64,000 nucleotides of DNA from Alphaproteobacteria bacterium. GTDB taxonomy: Bacteria; Pseudomonadota; Alphaproteobacteria; Rhizobiales; Rhizobiaceae. Made by a program: the position numbers and the translations under genes. The stretch lies in NCBI GenBank assembly GCA_018823835.1, contig JAHJHT010000006.1:1-64000 (forward strand). Reading direction: 5' to 3'. Under the pieces are notes generated by a model. It saw only the letters and a program-made list of their open reading frames with translations, did no database searches and was not told the DNA's origin. This document shows positions 8,691 to 16,921 of this stretch, piece by piece (position 1 is the first letter of the stretch; every line of letters starts with the position of its first letter).

Positions 8691-9359
8691 GTGATCGTAA
8701 TTGTGGACGAGCGAGAGCTCGTACAAGAGGGATATCATTCACTTTTTGACAGAGAGGGCGTGGCTACGGCCTCGTTTCGATCTAACGAATTCGGCGAGTG
8801 GGTTACATCGGTCGCCGATGAGGACCTGAAATCGGTCCAGGCGTTCCTGATCGGCGATTGCGGCGACAGTGCCGTATCTCCCCGCGCGATCCGTGACCGT
8901 ACCGGCGCGCCGGTCATCGCACTCAGCGAGCATCATTCCCTCGAAAACACCCTGATGCTTTTCGAGTCCGGCGTCGACGACGTCATCCGCAAGCCGGTTC
9001 ACATCCGCGAGATACTCGCCCGCATTTCCGCGATCCGCCGCCGGGTCCAGGACGAGCAGGAGCACACCGAGATCGGTCCGATGCGCGTCTTCATGGATGG
9101 CCGCGAGCCCGAGATCAACGGCGAACCGCTTCCCCTGCCCCGGCGCGAGCGCCGCATTCTCGAATATCTTGCGAGCAATCGCGGTCGTCGCGTCACCAAG
9201 TCCCAGGTCTTCAACGCGATCTACGGCATCTTCGACGACGAGGTCGAGGAGAACGTCGTGGAGAGCCACATCAGCAAGCTGCGCAAGAAGCTGCGGGAAC
9301 GGCTGGGTTTCGACCCGATCGATTCCAAGCGCTTCCTCGGCTACCGGCTGGTTGCCTGA
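8691..9359 (+). CDS. rem: Flagellar transcriptional regulator Rem (OmpR type)
   Basis: Rem activates middle and late flagellar genes in exponential growth in rhizobia. The 222 residues hold a receiver-like domain (1-115; acidic start IVIVDERE, candidate phospho-acceptor Asp56 in AFLIGDCGD, Ser in IALSEHHS and Lys in IRKPVH). An OmpR-type winged helix follows (about 130-222, [16 protein letters not shown]). GTG 8691 with GGAGGG 7 nt upstream is preferred over TTG 8661 and gives the family length and N-terminus. No cognate kinase is adjacent, as expected for this orphan regulator. Confidence 0.93.
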   Translation: MIVIVDERELVQEGYHSLFDREGVATASFRSNEFGEWVTSVADEDLKSVQAFLIGDCGDSAVSPRAIRDRTGAPVIALSEHHSLENTLMLFESGVDDVIRKPVHIREILARISAIRRRVQDEQEHTEIGPMRVFMDGREPEINGEPLPLPRRERRILEYLASNRGRRVTKSQVFNAIYGIFDDEVEENVVESHISKLRKKLRERLGFDPIDSKRFLGYRLVA

Positions 9360-9364
9360 TGTCC

Positions 9365-9378
9365 CCCGACCGGTCGGG
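9365..9378. promoter_or_regulatory. 14-bp perfect palindrome between rem and flgE
   Basis: CCCGACCGGTCGGG starts 5 nt after the rem stop and lies about 100 nt upstream of flgE. There is no T-run, so it is a weak terminator candidate. It could be an operator. Confidence 0.3.
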
Positions 9379-9476
9379 CTCCACCTTGCTGGACCCGATC
9401 GTCGGCGCGCCAGCTTCGCGCAAGTCCATGGGCCTATGATCGCGGTTGGTCACATGGGAACTGGGGAAACGCCTCG

Positions 9477-10736
9477 ATGAGCCTTTATGGAATGATGCGG
9501 ACCGGCGTGTCCGGAATGAACGCCCAGGCTAACCGCCTGTCCACGGTCGCTGACAACATCGCCAACTCCGGCACCACCGGCTACAAGCGGTCGAGCACCG
9601 AATTCTCCTCGCTGATCATCCCCACCACCGCCGGCAGCTACACCTCGGGCGGCGTCACCACCACGGTGCGCCACGCGGTCTCGCAGCAGGGCGACCTGAA
9701 ATACACGACATCGGGGAGCGACCTCGCGATCAACGGCGAAGGCTTCTTCGTCGTGCAGAGTCCGAGCGGCAGCCCGGTACTGACCCGCGCCGGTTCCTTC
9801 GTTCCCGATGGCGAAGGCCGCCTGGTCAACGCGGCCGGCTTCTACCTGATGGGCTACAGCTTCGCCAACGGCATCCCGAGCGCCGTCGCCAACGGGTTTG
9901 GCGGGCTTGAGCAGATCCGCATCTCGCAGGTCGAACTGACGGCCACACCGACCACGGCCGGCTCGCTCGTCGCCAACCTGCCGAACAATTCGACGGCGCC
10001 AGCGGCCGCCAACCTGCCCTCGGCCAACGCGCCAACCGCGGAAGCCGGCGGCAAGTCCTCGCTGGTCGTTTACGACAATCTCGGCACCGAGGTGGTGCTC
10101 GACGTCTACTTCACAAAGACCGGCACCAACACCTGGGAAGTCGCCGTCTACAATCAGGCCGACGCCGCGCCGTCGACCTCGTTCCCCTATTCCTCCGGTC
10201 CGCTGCAGACGCAGTCGCTCAGCTTCGATCCGGCGACCGGCAAGCTTTCGGGCGCCAGCGCCAACAACATCGTCATCCCGGTTCCGGGCGGCGCCTCGTT
10301 CGACCTCGACCTGACCCAGACAACACAGCTTGCGCTGAACTACACGGTGCTCGATGCCAAGGTAAACGGTGACGCGCCGAGTGCGGTCGCCGGCGTCGAA
10401 ATCTCCAACGACGGCACCGTCTACGCCCAGTACGAGAACGGCAGCTACCTGGCGCTCTACAAGATCCCCATCGCCACGGTGCAGAGCCCCGACCAGCTGA
10501 CCAACCTGCCTGGCAACGTTTTCACGCAGAGCGCCGATTCCGGCGGGGTCGAGATCGGCTTCGCCAACGAAGGCGGCCGCGGCAGCATCGTTGCGGGCGC
10601 ACTCGAGAATTCCAACGTCGATATCGCCGAGGAACTGACCAACATGATCGAATCGCAGCGCAGTTACACTGCGAATTCGAAAGTGTTCCAGACCGGAGCC
10701 GATCTCATGGACGTCCTTGTCAACCTCAAGAGGTAG
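9477..10736 (+). CDS. flgE: Flagellar hook protein FlgE
   Basis: FlgE builds the flexible hook. The 419 residues show the rod/hook N-terminal signature (SGMNAQANRLSTVADNIANSGTTGYKRS), the FlgE central domains (about 80-330) and the C-terminal helix (SNVDIAEELTNMIESQRSYTANSKVFQTGADLMDVLVNLKR). A Rem-dependent promoter is expected in the 117 nt between rem and flgE. The ATG at 9477 has CTGGGGA about 9 nt upstream. flgK follows after 22 nt. Confidence 0.96.
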   Translation: MSLYGMMRTGVSGMNAQANRLSTVADNIANSGTTGYKRSSTEFSSLIIPTTAGSYTSGGVTTTVRHAVSQQGDLKYTTSGSDLAINGEGFFVVQSPSGSPVLTRAGSFVPDGEGRLVNAAGFYLMGYSFANGIPSAVANGFGGLEQIRISQVELTATPTTAGSLVANLPNNSTAPAAANLPSANAPTAEAGGKSSLVVYDNLGTEVVLDVYFTKTGTNTWEVAVYNQADAAPSTSFPYSSGPLQTQSLSFDPATGKLSGASANNIVIPVPGGASFDLDLTQTTQLALNYTVLDAKVNGDAPSAVAGVEISNDGTVYAQYENGSYLALYKIPIATVQSPDQLTNLPGNVFTQSADSGGVEIGFANEGGRGSIVAGALENSNVDIAEELTNMIESQRSYTANSKVFQTGADLMDVLVNLKR

Positions 10737-10758
10737 CCTGAAGCTGCCGAGATAAAGC

Positions 10759-12201
10759 ATGTCGCTGTCATCCGCGCTGAGCACTGCACAATCGTCGATC
10801 AGGAATGTCGGGCGCCAGACCAGCATCGTTTCGCGCAATGTGCTCGAAGCCAACAACCCCGACTACAATCGCCGCACGGCGGTCGTCGCCAGCACGGCGC
10901 CGGGCGCCCACGTTGTCCAGGTCCAGCGCGCGACAAGCGACCAGCTGTTTCGCCAGAATCTCGGCGCCCTGTCGCAGTGGAGCGGCCAGAGCGCACTCTA
11001 CTCCGGCATGGAACGGCTCGGAATATCGGTAAACGGCATCGACAATGCCTCGTCTCCGGCCACCGCCATCGGCCGGCTGCAGGAGGCGATGCAGCTCTAT
11101 TCGTCTGCGCCTTCCAACCAGAACCTCGCCGAGAACGCGCTCGACGCGGCCCGCCAGGTGGTGCGCTCACTCAACGACGGCACCGCGGCAATCCAGTCCT
11201 TCCGCTCGCAGGCCGATGTCGAGATCGCCGGCGCGGTTGGCGAGTTGAACACCCTGCTCGCCGATTTCAAGAATTCGAACGACCTGGTGATCGCCGGCAC
11301 GCGCGCCGGTCGCGACGTCTCGGACCAGCTTGACCAGCGCGATGCGACGCTGAAGAAGATCGCCGAATACCTGCCGGTGACTACCTTCACCCGCGGCGAC
11401 AACGACATGGTCGTGATGACCAATGACGGCACGATGCTGTTCGAGGCCATACCGCGCGCCGTGACCTTCACGCCGTCGAGCGTGCTTGCTGCCGGCGTGC
11501 CCGGCAATTCCGTCTATGTCGACGGCGTCGCCGTCCGCGGCACCAATCCCGCGTCCGGCAAGCTCGCCGGACTGACACAGCTGCGCGACAGCGTCACCAC
11601 CACCATGCAGAGCCAGCTCGACGAAGTCGCGCGCGGCCTGATCACCGCCTTCTCCGAGACCGCGCCCGCCCAGCCCGACGCGCCGGGTCTCTTCACCTGG
11701 CCCGGCGCACCCGGCATGCCGGCAGCCGGCACCCTGGTCAGCGGTCTGGCCGGCTCGATTTCGCTCAACGCCGCCATGGATTCCGCGCAGGGCGGCAACC
11801 CCAGCCTGTTGCGTGATGGCGGTGCCAATGGTGCGGCCTATGTCGTCAACACCCTCGGCGGCTCCTCCTATTCCAACCTGCTGATCGCCTACAGCGACCG
11901 AATGACCACGCAGATGGCCTTCGATCCCGCCGCCGGCATCAACCCCAACACCAGCCTGTCCGATTTTTCGACCAATGCCATCGGCTGGTTCGAGGGCTTG
12001 CGGCAGACCGCCTCGACGACGCTGCAGAACAGCGAGGCTCTGGCGGTGCGCACCGCCGAGGCGCTGTCCAACGACACCGGCGTCAATGTCGACATGGAAA
12101 TGTCGCTGCTGCTCGACCTCGAACATTCCTACCAGGCCTCGGCGCGTCTGATCTCGACCATCGACGAGATGCTCACGGCTCTGCTGGCGGCGGTGAGGTA
12201 G
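10759..12201 (+). CDS. flgK: Hook-filament junction protein FlgK (HAP1)
   Basis: FlgK is the first of the two adaptor proteins between hook and filament. The 480 residues have the N-terminal motif SSIRNVGRQTSIVSRNVLEANNPDYNRR and the C-terminal motif VNVDMEMSLLLDLEHSYQASARLISTIDEMLTAL cut here into its two recognisable halves, LLLDLEHSYQASARLIST and IDEMLTALLAAVR. The middle region is Ala/Gly/Ser-rich. It lies 4 nt upstream of flgL, so the two adaptor genes are co-transcribed. Confidence 0.95.
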   Translation: MSLSSALSTAQSSIRNVGRQTSIVSRNVLEANNPDYNRRTAVVASTAPGAHVVQVQRATSDQLFRQNLGALSQWSGQSALYSGMERLGISVNGIDNASSPATAIGRLQEAMQLYSSAPSNQNLAENALDAARQVVRSLNDGTAAIQSFRSQADVEIAGAVGELNTLLADFKNSNDLVIAGTRAGRDVSDQLDQRDATLKKIAEYLPVTTFTRGDNDMVVMTNDGTMLFEAIPRAVTFTPSSVLAAGVPGNSVYVDGVAVRGTNPASGKLAGLTQLRDSVTTTMQSQLDEVARGLITAFSETAPAQPDAPGLFTWPGAPGMPAAGTLVSGLAGSISLNAAMDSAQGGNPSLLRDGGANGAAYVVNTLGGSSYSNLLIAYSDRMTTQMAFDPAAGINPNTSLSDFSTNAIGWFEGLRQTASTTLQNSEALAVRTAEALSNDTGVNVDMEMSLLLDLEHSYQASARLISTIDEMLTALLAAVR

Positions 12202-12205
12202 CGCC

Positions 12206-13255
12206 ATGAAGGCATCCTTCGTCTCGACCTCCGCCGTTTCCCAGGCGCTGCGCTATTCCATGCAGCGCACGCAGAGCAGCCTGGTCACGGCCCAGAAGGA
12301 GGTCGCATCCGGCAAGGTCGCCGACACCGGTCTGGCGCTAGGCGCCCAGACCGCTCAGGTCGTCAGCTTCGCCCGCGATTTCGACCGCCTCAACGGCATC
12401 GTCGATTCCAACTCGATGGCTTCCTCGCGCCTGTCGGCAACGCAGATGGCGCTCGGCAAGCTGTCGGAGACCGCGCAGAATTTCCTCGCCACGCTGACCG
12501 CAACGGCCAATGGCGACGCCGGGGCCACGGTCACCCGCAGCGGCGCCGATACCGCACTGCAGGAACTCAATTCGATCCTCAACACCAGCCTGAACGGCGA
12601 ATACCTGTTTGCCGGCGTCAACACGGACGTCCGCCCGGTCAACGGCTTCAACGAAGCCGGCTCACCGTCCAAGGCCGCCTTCGACGCTGCTTTCCTCGGT
12701 CATTTCGGCTTCGCGCAAAACGACCCGGCCGCCGCCAACATCACGGCGGCGCAGATGGATACCTTCATCACCTCGGCCCTCGAGCCGCAATTCCTAGGCG
12801 CCGGTTGGCAGGCCAACTGGTCGAATGCCACCGACCAGAAGATCGTCAGCCGCATCGCGCTCAACCAGACGACCGAAACGTCGGTCGGCGCCAACGAGGA
12901 AGGCATGCGCAAGCTGGCGATGGCAGCCGCCACGATCAGCGACCTGTTCGACAGCAACCTCAGTGTCGCCGGCAAGAAGCAGCTGATCGAGCGCGCCGTC
13001 TCCATGGTCGGCGAGGCCATCGCCGGACTTGCCGACCTGCAGTCGCAGACCGGCATCGTCGAGAAGCGCGTCTCCGACGCCAGTGAACGCATCAAGATGC
13101 AGGCCAGCCTGTTCGAGAAGAACATTCTCGATATGGAAGGCGTCGATCCCTACGAGGCCTCGACGCGCGTGGCCGACCTGCTTTCGAGCATCGAGACTTC
13201 CTACGCGCTGACCGCGCGCATCCAGCAACTGAGCCTGCTTCGATTCCTGGGCTAA
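12206..13255 (+). CDS. flgL: Hook-filament junction protein FlgL (HAP3)
   Basis: FlgL joins FlgK to the first flagellin. The 349-residue protein is flagellin-like at both ends: YSMQRTQSSLVTAQKEVASGKV near the N-terminus, the family motif LNGEYLFAGVNTD in the middle, and a helical C-terminus with YEASTRVADLLSSIETSY. It begins 4 nt after the flgK stop. The flaF gene follows after 35 nt. Confidence 0.95.
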   Translation: MKASFVSTSAVSQALRYSMQRTQSSLVTAQKEVASGKVADTGLALGAQTAQVVSFARDFDRLNGIVDSNSMASSRLSATQMALGKLSETAQNFLATLTATANGDAGATVTRSGADTALQELNSILNTSLNGEYLFAGVNTDVRPVNGFNEAGSPSKAAFDAAFLGHFGFAQNDPAAANITAAQMDTFITSALEPQFLGAGWQANWSNATDQKIVSRIALNQTTETSVGANEEGMRKLAMAAATISDLFDSNLSVAGKKQLIERAVSMVGEAIAGLADLQSQTGIVEKRVSDASERIKMQASLFEKNILDMEGVDPYEASTRVADLLSSIETSYALTARIQQLSLLRFLG

Positions 13256-13290
13256 CGGCAACACCAGCGGCGACGCCAGACGGACACGAC

Positions 13291-13638
13291 ATGTATCAAT
13301 TCTCTTACGCCGACATCCAGACCGACTCCGTCGCCGATGCCAAGGATCGCGAACGCCAGTTGCTGACGCGCTCGATCGACATGCTGATCGCCGCACGCGC
13401 CGTCGGCACGGACTCGATGGAGGCCATCGAAGCCCTTCACTTCATGAACCGCGTATGGACCTCCTTCGTCGAGGACCTCGGCAGCCCCGACAACGCACTA
13501 CCCAAGGAGCTGCGCGCCAACCTGATCTCCATCGGCCTGTGGCTGTTGCGCGAGGCCGAGGAGGTGCGCCAGGGCCGATCCGACAATTTCGAAGGCCTGA
13601 TCGAGGTCTCCCAGATCATCCGGGATGGAATCCAATGA
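13291..13638 (+). CDS. flaF: Flagellar biosynthesis regulator FlaF
   Basis: FlaF is a 115-residue cytoplasmic protein found in alphaproteobacteria that promotes flagellin synthesis and secretion, opposite to FlbT. The sequence matches the family: YQFSYADIQTDS at the start, RERQLLTRSIDMLIAA, then LRANLISIGLWLLREAE and a C-terminal ISQ/DGI-type end. Its stop overlaps the flbT start as ATGA. Confidence 0.93.
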   Translation: MYQFSYADIQTDSVADAKDRERQLLTRSIDMLIAARAVGTDSMEAIEALHFMNRVWTSFVEDLGSPDNALPKELRANLISIGLWLLREAEEVRQGRSDNFEGLIEVSQIIRDGIQ

Positions 13639-14081
13639 AGAACACTTTGAAGATATCGCTCAAGCCGAACGAGAAGATCTATCTCAACGGCGCCGTCATC
13701 CGCGTCGACCGCAAGGTGACGCTCGAACTGCTCAACGACGTGCAGTTCCTGCTCGAGAGTCACGTGCTGCAGATCGACGAAGCATCGACGCCGCTGCGCC
13801 AGCTCTATTTCATCCTGCAGGTCATGCTGATGAACCCGAGCGGTGCGGGCGACGCCTATGAGATGTTCCGCCGCTCGCTGCCGCTGATGCTGGCAAGCTT
13901 CAGCGATCCCGAGATCACCGGTACGCTCAAGCACATCGACCAGATGGTTGGGGAGGGCCATGTCTATGAGGCCCTGAAGGCGATCCGCTCGCTCTATCCG
14001 ATCGAGAGGAAGGCCCTGAGCGACAATGACGACCAGCCATCGAGCGAGCCGAAGATGATGGCCCAGGGGGGAAAGAGATGA
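13635..14081 (+). CDS. flbT: Flagellin post-transcriptional regulator FlbT
   Basis: In Caulobacter, FlbT binds the flagellin mRNA leader and blocks translation until hook completion. The 148 residues start at ATG 13635 (KNTLKISLKPNEKIYLNGAV) and show VTLELLNDVQFLLESHVLQ and LYFILQVMLMNP, all typical of the family. The C-terminal 25 residues are polar. The start is set by the ATGA overlap with flaF and by the family length. Its own stop overlaps flgD (ATGA). Confidence 0.93.
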   Translation: MKNTLKISLKPNEKIYLNGAVIRVDRKVTLELLNDVQFLLESHVLQIDEASTPLRQLYFILQVMLMNPSGAGDAYEMFRRSLPLMLASFSDPEITGTLKHIDQMVGEGHVYEALKAIRSLYPIERKALSDNDDQPSSEPKMMAQGGKR

Positions 14082-14482
14082 ACGTCACCAGCGCAACCAG
14101 TGCACCGCCGACGGCAGCGACTGACGCTGCCTCCAAGACCCAGGTCGACTACCAGTCCTTCCTCAAGCTGCTGGTCGCCCAGATGAAGAACCAGGATCCG
14201 ACGGATCCCATGGACTCCACCCAGTACATGGCCCAGCTTGCCGCCTTCAGCCAGGTCGAGCAGTCGGTCCAGATGAACAGCAAGCTCGACCAGATGCTGC
14301 AGTCTTCCGTGCTTGGCCAGGCCGACGCGCTCATCGGGCGCACCGTCACCTCAGCCGATGGCAAGGTCAGCGGCAAGGTCGAGGAAGTGCGCCTGACGTC
14401 GAACGGCATGGTCGCCGTGCTCGAAGGCGGCAAGGAGATCACGGTCGGCACCGGCATCACCATCTCGGGCACGCCGGCGTGA
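14078..14482 (+). CDS. flgD: Hook assembly scaffold protein FlgD
   Basis: FlgD caps the growing hook. At 134 residues it has only the conserved core: a polar N-terminus, the motif YQSFLKLLVAQMKNQDPTDP and MDSTQYMAQLAAFSQVEQ, and a short beta domain (GRTVTSADGKVSGKVEEV). The Ig-like FLG_tudor extension of enteric FlgD is shortened, as in rhizobia. It is coupled by 4-nt overlaps to flbT upstream and fliQ downstream. Confidence 0.94.
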   Translation: MNVTSATSAPPTAATDAASKTQVDYQSFLKLLVAQMKNQDPTDPMDSTQYMAQLAAFSQVEQSVQMNSKLDQMLQSSVLGQADALIGRTVTSADGKVSGKVEEVRLTSNGMVAVLEGGKEITVGTGITISGTPA

Positions 14483-14745
14483 ACGAGGCCGATGCCCTCG
14501 ATATCGTCCAGTTCGCCATCTGGACGGTACTGACGGCATGCGGCCCCGCGGTCGCCGCGGCAATGCTCGTTGGCGTCGGCATCGCACTTGTCCAGGCGCT
14601 GACGCAGATTCAGGAAATCACGCTCACCTTCGTGCCGAAGATCATCGCCATCATGCTGGTGGTGGCCTTCACCGGCCCCTTCATGGGTAGCCAGATCTCG
14701 GCCTTCGCCAACGTCATCTTCGAGCGCATCGAAACCGGCTTCTAG
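14479..14745 (+). CDS. fliQ: Flagellar export gate protein FliQ
   Basis: FliQ is a small integral membrane protein of the export gate, assembled with FliP and FliR. The 88 residues form two hydrophobic hairpin helices with the family motif GVGIALVQALTQIQEITLTF. The GTG start overlaps the flgD stop (GTGA). It is the last gene of the rem-side flagellar run. Its TAG overlaps, tail to tail, the stop of the HxlR gene on the other strand. In other rhizobia flhA follows directly. Confidence 0.95.
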   Translation: MNEADALDIVQFAIWTVLTACGPAVAAAMLVGVGIALVQALTQIQEITLTFVPKIIAIMLVVAFTGPFMGSQISAFANVIFERIETGF

Positions 14746-15449
14746 ACTGCTCTCAGCGCCGGCTGGCGAACACGGCTGGTTTCCGTCGCAAAGGGGCTGA
14801 GCCCCAGCCAGCTCTGCATCGCGCCGGATATTGTCGGGTCGCCGTCGATCTCGAGATTGCCGTTCTCGATCTCATGGCGCAGTTTCGCTATCCCCATCCA
14901 GATCGCGGTCATCGTCCTCAGCGGCGTGCGAACCAGCAGGTCGACCTCGAATCCCGGGTCGAAGGCGCACAGGTCGACCGTGCCTTCTTCGACGACCAGC
15001 CAGAAATTCTGCCTTGTGGCCGGCAATTCGGGATACTGAAACTGTATCGTGCATTTCCGGCGCGGCAACGGCTCGATGACCAGGTTGCGGCGCATGTCCC
15101 ACATCAGCAGCGACGGATCGAGATTGCGCAGCGAAAGCTGCGATTCTACCCAGCGTGTGCCCCAGAAACCCAGGCCCATCACGATCTCGCGCAGGTCTTC
15201 CCCGGCCGGTGTCAGCGTGTATTCGACGCCGCTGCCATCGCGCGACACGGACACGATGCCGGCCTTCTCCAGATCCTTCAGCCGTTTCGAAAGAAGCGCC
15301 GGCGACATGCGCGGCACGCCGCGCCTGAGGTCGTTGAAACGCGTCGTGCCGGCCAGCAATTCCCGCATGACCAGCGGGGTCCAGCGCGCACAGAATATCT
15401 CCGCCGCCATGGAAACCGGGCAAAACTGCCCATAACCGCCTCGTTCCAT
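14742..15449 (-). CDS. HxlR-family transcriptional regulator
   Basis: This 235-residue regulator has an N-terminal HxlR winged helix (CARWTPLVMRELLAGTTRFNDL, then SPALLSKRLKDLEKAGIV and GVEYTLTPAGEDL). An extra C-terminal domain of about 120 residues resembles the SCP2-like extension of some HxlR proteins. Cys residues near positions 10 and 22 could sense electrophiles or redox, as in some relatives. ATG 15449 is chosen over an upstream ATG because AGGGGA lies 7 nt before it. It is divergent from the dehydrogenase gene and probably controls it. Confidence 0.85.
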   Translation of the reverse strand: MERGGYGQFCPVSMAAEIFCARWTPLVMRELLAGTTRFNDLRRGVPRMSPALLSKRLKDLEKAGIVSVSRDGSGVEYTLTPAGEDLREIVMGLGFWGTRWVESQLSLRNLDPSLLMWDMRRNLVIEPLPRRKCTIQFQYPELPATRQNFWLVVEEGTVDLCAFDPGFEVDLLVRTPLRTMTAIWMGIAKLRHEIENGNLEIDGDPTISGAMQSWLGLSPFATETSRVRQPALRAV

Positions 15450-15561
15450 CCTTCCGTCCCCTGTTTCTGACGTAATGCCTCCTGCCACCCGTCCGAGTGT
15501 GGACAGCCGGGGTTTCAGGACATTGTCGTCGGGGCGCTCGAGAATGTAACCGCGTCGAGCG

Positions 15562-15582
15562 CCAGTACAGTTCCGATACTGG
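15562..15582. promoter_or_regulatory. Candidate HxlR operator
   Basis: CCAGTA (15562-15567) and TACTGG (15577-15582) form a 6-bp inverted repeat with a 9-nt centre. It lies in the divergent promoter region, 113 nt upstream of the regulator start and 59 nt upstream of the flavoprotein gene. It is a natural place for the regulator to act on both genes. Confidence 0.4.
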
Positions 15583-15640
15583 ACCCTACGTCATTGGAGG
15601 CTGATGGTCGAGCGATAGAAACAGGAGGACTACCATCGCC

Positions 15641-16798
15641 ATGACCATCGCAAGCCAGATCTCGAGTCCGAAAACCAATGGATCCGAAAGCGTCGCCGCC
15701 ATCGCGCGCCGCCTCGCCCCGGACTTCGCCGGGCGGGCGGCAGATTGTGACGAGAACGATCGCTTCGTGGCCGCCAACTACGAAGCTCTGAAGGCGGCAG
15801 GCCTGGTCGAGGCGGGCGTGCCAGTCGAATTCGGCGGCAAGGGCGCCGAGCTCGCAGAACTCTGCGACATGCTGCGCGAGATCGCACATTGCTGCAGCTC
15901 TACCGCACTCGCCTTTTCCATGCACACCCATCAGGTCGCCATCCCGGCCTGGCGCTGGCGCTATCAGAAGATCGCCGCCGTCGAGCCGCTGCTGAAGCGG
16001 GTCGCTTCGGAAAAGCTCATCCTGCTGTCGAGCGGCGGTTCCGACTGGATCGCCGGCTCTGGCAAGGCCGTCAAGGTCGACGGCGGCTACAGGGTCACTG
16101 CGCGCAAGGTTTTCACCTCGGGCGCGGAGGCCGGCGACCTGCTGATGACGGGCGCCATTCTGGAGGGCGAGGAGCCGGCAAAGGTGCTGCACTTTGCCGT
16201 GCCGATGAAGGCGCCGGAGGTGAAGGTAGTCGAGACCTGGCGCACCCTCGGCATGCGCGGCACCGGCTCCAACGACGTCGTCATCGAGGACCTCTTCATC
16301 CCCGACGCCGGGGTGGCGGTGGCGCGAAACAGCGGCGAGTGGCACCCGCTGTTCCACATCATCGCGACCATCGCCTTTCCGCTGATCTACGCGGCCTATC
16401 TCGGCGTCGCCGAGAGCGCCCGCGACATCGCCATCGGGCTGGCCGGCAGGAAGGCCCCCGACCCGCACCTGGTGTCGCTCGCCGGGCGCATGGACACCAG
16501 CCTGCGCGCCGCGCAAATGGCGCACCGCCACATGGTCGAGATCGCCAACCAGAACGCTCCCTCGGCAAACTCGATCAACGAGGTGATGATCGGCCGCGCG
16601 CTGGTTGCCGAAAACGCCATCCGCACTGTGGAACTGGCGCTGGAACTTGCGGGCGGCGCGGGATTCTACCGTTCGAACGGGCTTGAGCGGCGCTTCCGCG
16701 ACATCCAGGGGGCCCGCTTCCATCCGCTGCAGCAGGGCCCGCAGGCGACCTACGCCGGCTCGATGGCGCTCGGCCTGTCCGTCGACAAAGTGTTCTGA
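15641..16798 (+). CDS. Acyl-CoA dehydrogenase-like flavoprotein
   Basis: The 385 residues have the three-domain acyl-CoA dehydrogenase fold: a helical N-terminus (ALKAAGLVEAGVPVEFGGKG), a beta middle domain (LLSSGGSDWIAG, KVFTSGAEAGD, RGTGSNDVVIEDLFIP) and a helical C-terminus. The usual catalytic Glu region (EGT-type motif) is replaced by PLQQGPQATYAG. Classic alpha,beta-dehydrogenation is therefore doubtful, and a flavin monooxygenase of the DszC/HpaB-like branch is possible. AGGAGG lies 12 nt upstream of the ATG. The gene sits between fliQ and flhA with its divergent regulator. Confidence 0.8.
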   Translation: MTIASQISSPKTNGSESVAAIARRLAPDFAGRAADCDENDRFVAANYEALKAAGLVEAGVPVEFGGKGAELAELCDMLREIAHCCSSTALAFSMHTHQVAIPAWRWRYQKIAAVEPLLKRVASEKLILLSSGGSDWIAGSGKAVKVDGGYRVTARKVFTSGAEAGDLLMTGAILEGEEPAKVLHFAVPMKAPEVKVVETWRTLGMRGTGSNDVVIEDLFIPDAGVAVARNSGEWHPLFHIIATIAFPLIYAAYLGVAESARDIAIGLAGRKAPDPHLVSLAGRMDTSLRAAQMAHRHMVEIANQNAPSANSINEVMIGRALVAENAIRTVELALELAGGAGFYRSNGLERRFRDIQGARFHPLQQGPQATYAGSMALGLSVDKVF

Positions 16799-16921
16799 CC
16801 TGCACGGAAGGGCGGCACCGGTCGCCCTTCCGGCCCACCTTCGCACAAGCTTGGCGGCCTAGTCTGGTCGGGCCGGATCGCGCATGGCGCGCGCCGGCTT
16901 TCGCAACCGGCCTGGGTGAAC

